DNA from: Syntrophomonas sp. UBA4807
GTDB taxonomy: Bacteria; Bacillota; Syntrophomonadia; Syntrophomonadales; Syntrophomonadaceae
DNA length: 17,673 bases
Direction: 5' to 3'
Assembly: GCA_002402575.1 (NCBI GenBank)
Contig: DHGD01000016.1
Coordinates: 1 to 17,673 of the forward strand
Both the position numbers and the translations under genes were made by a program. The stretch's first letter is position 1. The number at the start of each line of letters is the position of its first letter. Below are positions 14,428 to 17,673 of this stretch, piece after piece. The notes beneath the pieces were generated by a model. The model had not been told where the DNA came from. It saw only the letters and a program-made list of their open reading frames with translations, and searched no databases.

Positions 14428-15408
14428 ATGATAAAAACCTACTATTACAGCCACGAACAACAAACCGTTCTGCATGATATCGATTTGTCCCAAATCAACC
14501 ACTTGCTGGCATCTAGGGAGAGCCTGTTGTGGATCGACCTCTATGACTGCTCCGCCAGCGAACTACATCATATCGGCGATTTATTTCAATTCCATCCTTT
14601 AGCCCTGGAAGACTGCCTGCAGGAGAGTCCCCGAGCCAAACTGGACCGCTACGACGATTATTATTTCTTCGTCTTCCATGGGTTGCGCTACTATGAAGAA
14701 GCTGAGGAAGAAGACGAGATCACCAGCATTGAGTTGGATGTGTTCATGGGGCCCAATTATATAGTGACTATTCACCCGGTGGCCTTGACCGCGGTGGGCA
14801 AAGTGGCCCGGGTGTGCCTTAAAGAAGGCAAGTACATGGATATGGGCGCGGAGCATCTGTTGTATCGCATCGTGGACAATATGGTTGACGAATGCTTTCC
14901 TATTATTGAGAGGCTGGGAGAGAGGATCGACGACCTGGAAGACAATATCTTCATCAATCGCGGGCAGGAGATCACTGAAGAGATTCTGGCCTTAAAGACC
15001 ACCATCATCCTCTTACGCAAGGTGATGATTCCGCAGCGGCGGATTTTTGGCAGTATCAACGGCTACTATTCATTTCTGGTCAATGAGGAGAACCGGCCTT
15101 ATTATCTGGACCTGGTTGACCATATGGACAATATTCTGGACACCGCCAGCACCTATCGCGACCTTATCAACAGCTCCACTGAAACTTATTACTCCATCAT
15201 CAACGGGCGCACCAGCGAGATCATAACCGTTTTGACCATAATTTCCATAGTGATGATGCCTTTAACGGTGATAACCAGTTTTTACGGCATGAATTTGAAG
15301 TACCTCCCGGGGGCGCAAAGCAGTAATTTTGTGTGGATACTGATTCTGGGGATGATCGCTCTGGTGGGCGGAATGCTGAAATTTTTCCGCTACCGCCGCT
15401 GGATTTGA
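14428..15408 (+). CDS. corA: CorA-type magnesium/cobalt transporter
   Basis: A 326-residue CorA/MIT-family channel, a pentamer in the cytoplasmic membrane that lets in Mg2+ (also Co2+ or Ni2+). The acidic N-terminal cytoplasmic domain includes 'FHPLALEDCLQ' and 'KLDRYDDYYFFVFHGL' (55-86), both typical. The long stalk helix spans about 195-262. Membrane helix 1 (about 264-285) ends in the diagnostic YGMN (286-289), and helix 2 is at about 301-319, with a short basic tail RYRRW. The start is ATG at 14428, 7 nt after GGAGG. The frame also has TTG at 14422, but that is only 1 nt from the ribosome binding site. A promoter and structured leader precede it. Confidence 0.95.
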   Translation: MIKTYYYSHEQQTVLHDIDLSQINHLLASRESLLWIDLYDCSASELHHIGDLFQFHPLALEDCLQESPRAKLDRYDDYYFFVFHGLRYYEEAEEEDEITSIELDVFMGPNYIVTIHPVALTAVGKVARVCLKEGKYMDMGAEHLLYRIVDNMVDECFPIIERLGERIDDLEDNIFINRGQEITEEILALKTTIILLRKVMIPQRRIFGSINGYYSFLVNEENRPYYLDLVDHMDNILDTASTYRDLINSSTETYYSIINGRTSEIITVLTIISIVMMPLTVITSFYGMNLKYLPGAQSSNFVWILILGMIALVGGMLKFFRYRRWI

Positions 15409-15446
15409 TAAGACCAGCAAAATCCTCTTCCGTTATTCAGCTGACT

Positions 15447-16076
15447 TTAGGAATATTTAACGCAGATATTGCTTAAGAGTTCAGCCACGTCTTGGGTGTA
15501 ATCCTGGGCCATCTCGATGTGCTCGTATACTTCGCGCCATTTAATGATGGAAATGGGATCATCCTCATGGTTCTCAAAAAGTGAAGCCACTCCGGTGCGG
15601 TACAGCGAATCCTGTTTTCTTTCCAAGTTGAAAATTTCCGTGCAGATGTTTAAAATCTCTTTTTTGTTGCGCTCCACTTTGTCCAGCATAGCGAAGGCCT
15701 CCTGCTGTAGGCGAAGGGATTCAGTCAGCACCCGGACCATCTCCTTGACGCGCTCGTCGGGTTCTCCTGCTTTGTAGAGAATCATGCGGTCTATGATTCC
15801 GGTTATATAGTCCATGGTGGTGGCCAGCTTCTGGGAGAGCTGGAAAGCGTCCTCTTTATCAAAGGGCAGGATGAAGCTGGTGTTCAAATGTCGCACCAGA
15901 TCCTCTATGATGCGGTCACCCTCATGCTCCAGGGCCGTCAGTTTAGCCATCTTGATGTCCAGATCGGCATAATTGCTGACCACTTCCTCCAGGATGGCGC
16001 TGCCTCTAACCACCACCCGGGCGCTCTCATTGAACAGCATGAACAGTTCTTCATCTTTTCTGCCAAATAGCCGCAT
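15447..16076 (-). CDS. DUF47 (PhoU-like) family protein
   Basis: A 209-residue all-helical cytoplasmic protein of the DUF47/TIGR00153 family, related to PhoU, starting MRLFGRKDEELFMLFNE. Typical features are 'HEGDRIIEDLVRHLNTSFILPFDKEDAFQLSQKL' in the middle and 'WREVYEHIEMAQDYTQDVAELL' at the end. Relatives usually lie beside a Pit phosphate permease and are thought to regulate it. No permease is in this window; the next gene is corA, convergent. The start chosen is ATG at 16076, 8 nt after GGAGG, rather than the in-frame TTG at 16082, which has only 2 nt. It has its own extended -10 promoter. Confidence 0.9.
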   Translation of the reverse strand: MRLFGRKDEELFMLFNESARVVVRGSAILEEVVSNYADLDIKMAKLTALEHEGDRIIEDLVRHLNTSFILPFDKEDAFQLSQKLATTMDYITGIIDRMILYKAGEPDERVKEMVRVLTESLRLQQEAFAMLDKVERNKKEILNICTEIFNLERKQDSLYRTGVASLFENHEDDPISIIKWREVYEHIEMAQDYTQDVAELLSNICVKYS

Positions 16077-16120
16077 AGCCAATACCTCCGCCAGATTAAG
16101 GAACGTCCGTATAATCAGAA

Positions 16121-16151
16121 ATTATAGCACAAAATGTCAGACTTACATCAA
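16121..16151 (-). promoter_or_regulatory. Extended -10 promoter of the DUF47 gene
   Basis: On the minus strand TTGATG (16151-16146) is followed after 19 nt by TATAAT (16126-16121), preceded by TGC, the extended -10 element. The spacer is longer than ideal; the perfect extended -10 compensates. It lies between the radical SAM stop and the DUF47 start. Confidence 0.65.
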
Positions 16152-16175
16152 GTATACATAATATCTGTTATTAAT

Positions 16176-17054
16176 TTACAGTCTACGCATATATTCCGGA
16201 CGCAAATAATCTGCGTTGTTGCGTTTTATGATCTCATCGATGAGGCTTAATATCTTTTCTTTGTCGCCGGGCAGCCGGCCTTTTATAGCCAGGTAGTTGG
16301 AGGCATGGTTGCTGCGGAACTCGCATCCCGATACCTCCAGATTCTGGATGATAAGACGCAATTCATGGAGGATTTCAAATGGCCCCGGCACCTCGAATTT
16401 GCCCTGCTGAATCTGTTTATACAGAACCGTCCCTGCCACTGGCATTATAGTCAGCGCGGCGATATAATCGGGGTCAATCTCATTGCAGATCTGAGCGCTT
16501 TTGATGGCGTGGTCCACCGCTTGGGGGGTGCGTCCCGCCAATCCCAGGATCAGAGTCACTGACAAAGGAATCCCGGCCTCACGGATCTTTCTTCCTGCGG
16601 TCACCATCTCCTCATAAGTGACCCCTTTGCGGATCTCCTTTAAGAGTGCCTCGTCCCCGGTCTCCACTCCCAGATAGGCCATGTTGAGGCCGTGTTCTTT
16701 CAGAGCCTTAAGTTCTTCCGGAGTCTTTTTAAGTATGCTGTCCGGACTGGTATATATGCCCACATGCTTCAGTCCGGGAAATTGCCGGCGAAGTTCGTCC
16801 AGAATGACGATGAGGTCGGCGCTGTCCATGGCCAGGGCGTCACCATCAGCCAAGAAGACCTTTTCCGTATGCCCGTAATATAATTTAGCCATGCGGATAT
16901 CAGCCAGTATTTCCTTTAATTCTCTGACCCGGTATTTCTTGTTTTTGTACATTCCGCAGAAGGTGCACTTATTGTGGCTGCAGCCCACGGTACACTGCAG
17001 GATGTAGCTGTAGGCCTCGCTGGGCGGTCGGTATATGTCGCCTTCGTATCTCAT
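16176..17054 (-). CDS. Radical SAM protein (Elp3-like domain), function unknown
   Basis: A 292-residue radical SAM enzyme. The cluster region is 'CTVGCSHNKCTFCGMYKNKKYRVR' in outline, with Cys25, Cys30 and Cys33 in CX4CX2C spacing, plus Cys21. Following elements are 'VFLADGDAL' (SAM contact region), 'MAYLGVETGDEALLKEIRKG' and 'GIPLSVTLILGLAG'. These are the usual radical SAM barrel strands of the Elp3/MiaB-like SMART type. No B12, TRAM or other accessory domain is present. Proteins of this type are common in clostridia and have no assigned reaction. The start ATG at 17054 follows GGGATAAATAATT. Some relatives spare the first Cys, so I take 25/30/33 as the cluster ligands. Confidence 0.85.
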   Translation of the reverse strand: MRYEGDIYRPPSEAYSYILQCTVGCSHNKCTFCGMYKNKKYRVRELKEILADIRMAKLYYGHTEKVFLADGDALAMDSADLIVILDELRRQFPGLKHVGIYTSPDSILKKTPEELKALKEHGLNMAYLGVETGDEALLKEIRKGVTYEEMVTAGRKIREAGIPLSVTLILGLAGRTPQAVDHAIKSAQICNEIDPDYIAALTIMPVAGTVLYKQIQQGKFEVPGPFEILHELRLIIQNLEVSGCEFRSNHASNYLAIKGRLPGDKEKILSLIDEIIKRNNADYLRPEYMRRL

Positions 17055-17201
17055 AATTATTTATCCCTTTCCAAAACTATTGTAATTAATGCCATCAAAC
17101 AACTTGTGAAGTACTTACATTTTAACGTATTAATACCGGCAATAATTTGCACCGATTTTCAAAAAATAAAAAAGATGCGAGCGAGAAGAGGAGGTTGGGT
17201 T

Positions 17202-17384
17202 GTGAGCCGAAAAAGAAGTATGATGTCGGACCGCCTCAAATACGAAATCGCTAAGGAACTTGGTGTTGCCGATGTTGTCTCCAGAGATGGCTGGGGAGCA
17301 GTCAGCTCCCAGAACTGTGGGAATATCGTAGCCAAAGCCATAGAAATAGCTGAGCGCAATATTACCAGCCAGCACAGCTACTAA
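17202..17384 (+). CDS. Alpha/beta-type small acid-soluble spore protein
   Basis: A 60-residue DNA-binding spore protein that coats and protects DNA in the dormant spore. It shows the germination-protease region KYEIAKELGV (about 14-23) and the second conserved helix 'GNIVAKAIEIAER' (41-53). The middle 'VVSRDGWGAVSSQNC' is the clostridial variant with an unusual Cys. The start is GTG at 17202 with GGAGG 7 nt upstream; the frame continues upstream to 16974 but there antisense to the radical SAM gene, so it is rejected. Expression is expected in the forespore; I found no convincing sigma-G promoter. A terminator follows. Confidence 0.93.
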   Translation: MSRKRSMMSDRLKYEIAKELGVADVVSRDGWGAVSSQNCGNIVAKAIEIAERNITSQHSY

Positions 17385-17404
17385 CGCCGTTGCGGACTCG
17401 CATC

Positions 17405-17434
17405 AACGGGGGGAAACCCCCGTTTATTTTATTC
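17405..17434 (+). terminator. Rho-independent terminator after the spore protein
   Basis: AACGGGGG (17405-17412), loop GAAA, and CCCCCGTT (17417-17424) form an 8-bp perfect stem followed by TATTTTATTC. It starts 20 nt after the stop codon. Read on the minus strand it could also end transcription from the gene at the window's right edge. Confidence 0.9.
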
Positions 17435-17551
17435 TTAGGCCCCTCCGAGAGGCAGCTTGTCCATACTTCCGGCCATTTTTTCCAAACCCACCTCCGATGT
17501 CCCGCCAATAACGATGGCACCTAACGCTGATTTTTTAACAGGCCCGAGTAA

Positions 17552-17673
17552 TCACTCTTCATCGGATTCATCCACATAGATGTTTTCGGTTTTTGGGCCT
17601 AAAAGTTTATCCACATCGATGAGGTTGCCCAGCAACAGGACTAGCATGGTAAAGATTAATGCTCCTGCGGTTA
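17552..17673 (-). CDS. C-terminal end of an unidentified membrane protein (cut by the window)
   Basis: The minus-strand frame entering from the window edge reads 39 residues to TGA at 17554-17552: a hydrophobic segment (ALIFTMLVLLLGNLI) followed by DVDKLLGPKTEN and an acidic tail ending DESDEE. This looks like a final membrane helix with a short cytoplasmic tail. I do not recognise the family. Beyond the TGA the same frame stays open as LLGPVKKSALGAIVIGG and on to a stop near 17441, with no clear start codon. The stretch 17435-17551 holds nothing else I can name. Confidence 0.45.
   Translation of the reverse strand, partial: TAGALIFTMLVLLLGNLIDVDKLLGPKTENIYVDESDEE

Noticed and set aside
17085..17140. 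Sigma-G promoter for the spore protein
   Set aside because: CATTTTA (17118-17124) and CGTATTA (17126-17132) resemble a -10, but no matching -35 lies 17-18 nt upstream of either.
16974..17201. Upstream extension of the spore protein frame
   Set aside because: It runs antisense through the radical SAM gene, and known family members begin near the GTG at 17202.

Overview
The window looks like a chromosomal segment of a spore-forming, motile bacterium of the class Clostridia (Bacillota). It has an alpha/beta-type small acid-soluble spore protein (17202-17384). It also has an S-layer-homology protein, strong GGAGG ribosome binding sites, TTG and GTG starts, and a chemoreceptor behind a sigma-D-type promoter. 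Base composition is moderate and coding is dense. I cannot name the genus; a syntrophic or Peptococcus-type clostridium is a guess.

Layout. (1) 29-2134 (-): a secreted S-layer-anchored protein with DUF4163/DUF3298 (RsiV-like) domains. (2) 2254-3986: a complete IS110-family element of the IS1111 group. It has a DEDD transposase on the minus strand, 11-bp subterminal inverted repeats and about 500 bp of non-coding right end. That end folds into a convincing bridge RNA. The element sits inside a 15-bp tandem repeat whose remainder lies at 3987-4070. (3) 4086-6406 (-): four small genes ending at a terminator: a GlpM-like membrane protein, an alpha/beta hydrolase, a DUF2197-like zinc ribbon and a YkgJ-type cysteine-cluster protein. 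(4) 6488-8197 (-): a methyl-accepting chemotaxis protein with its own sigma-D promoter. (5) 8277-11922 (-): a lipoprotein overlapping a Lon-like protease, preceded by a COG1237-type metallo-beta-lactamase-fold enzyme. (6) 12086-14152 (-): a class A penicillin-binding protein with a start-sequestering hairpin. (7) 14240-15408 (+): CorA with its own promoter and a structured leader encoding a possible regulatory peptide. (8) 15447-17054 (-): a DUF47 (PhoU-like) protein and a radical SAM protein. (9) 17202-17434 (+): the spore protein and its terminator, then the C-terminal end of an unidentified membrane protein on the minus strand.

The most interesting signals are RNA. In the insertion sequence, the predicted target-binding loop carries one guide identical to the left target (CGTCCCCT) and another complementary to the right target, with one G-T wobble. 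The donor-binding loop matches the element's own ends. Removing the element at a CT core restores the exact sequence of the neighbouring repeat unit. Joining the two ends would create a TTGACA-18-CATAAT promoter. Upstream of corA, a 31-codon ORF beginning MEPIP ends next to an anti-Shine-Dalgarno hairpin. A competing sequence at the ORF's own ribosome binding site could pair with that anti-Shine-Dalgarno, which is the design of a translational switch for a magnesium transporter. The penicillin-binding protein start lies in a 12-bp perfect hairpin with its own competing fold.
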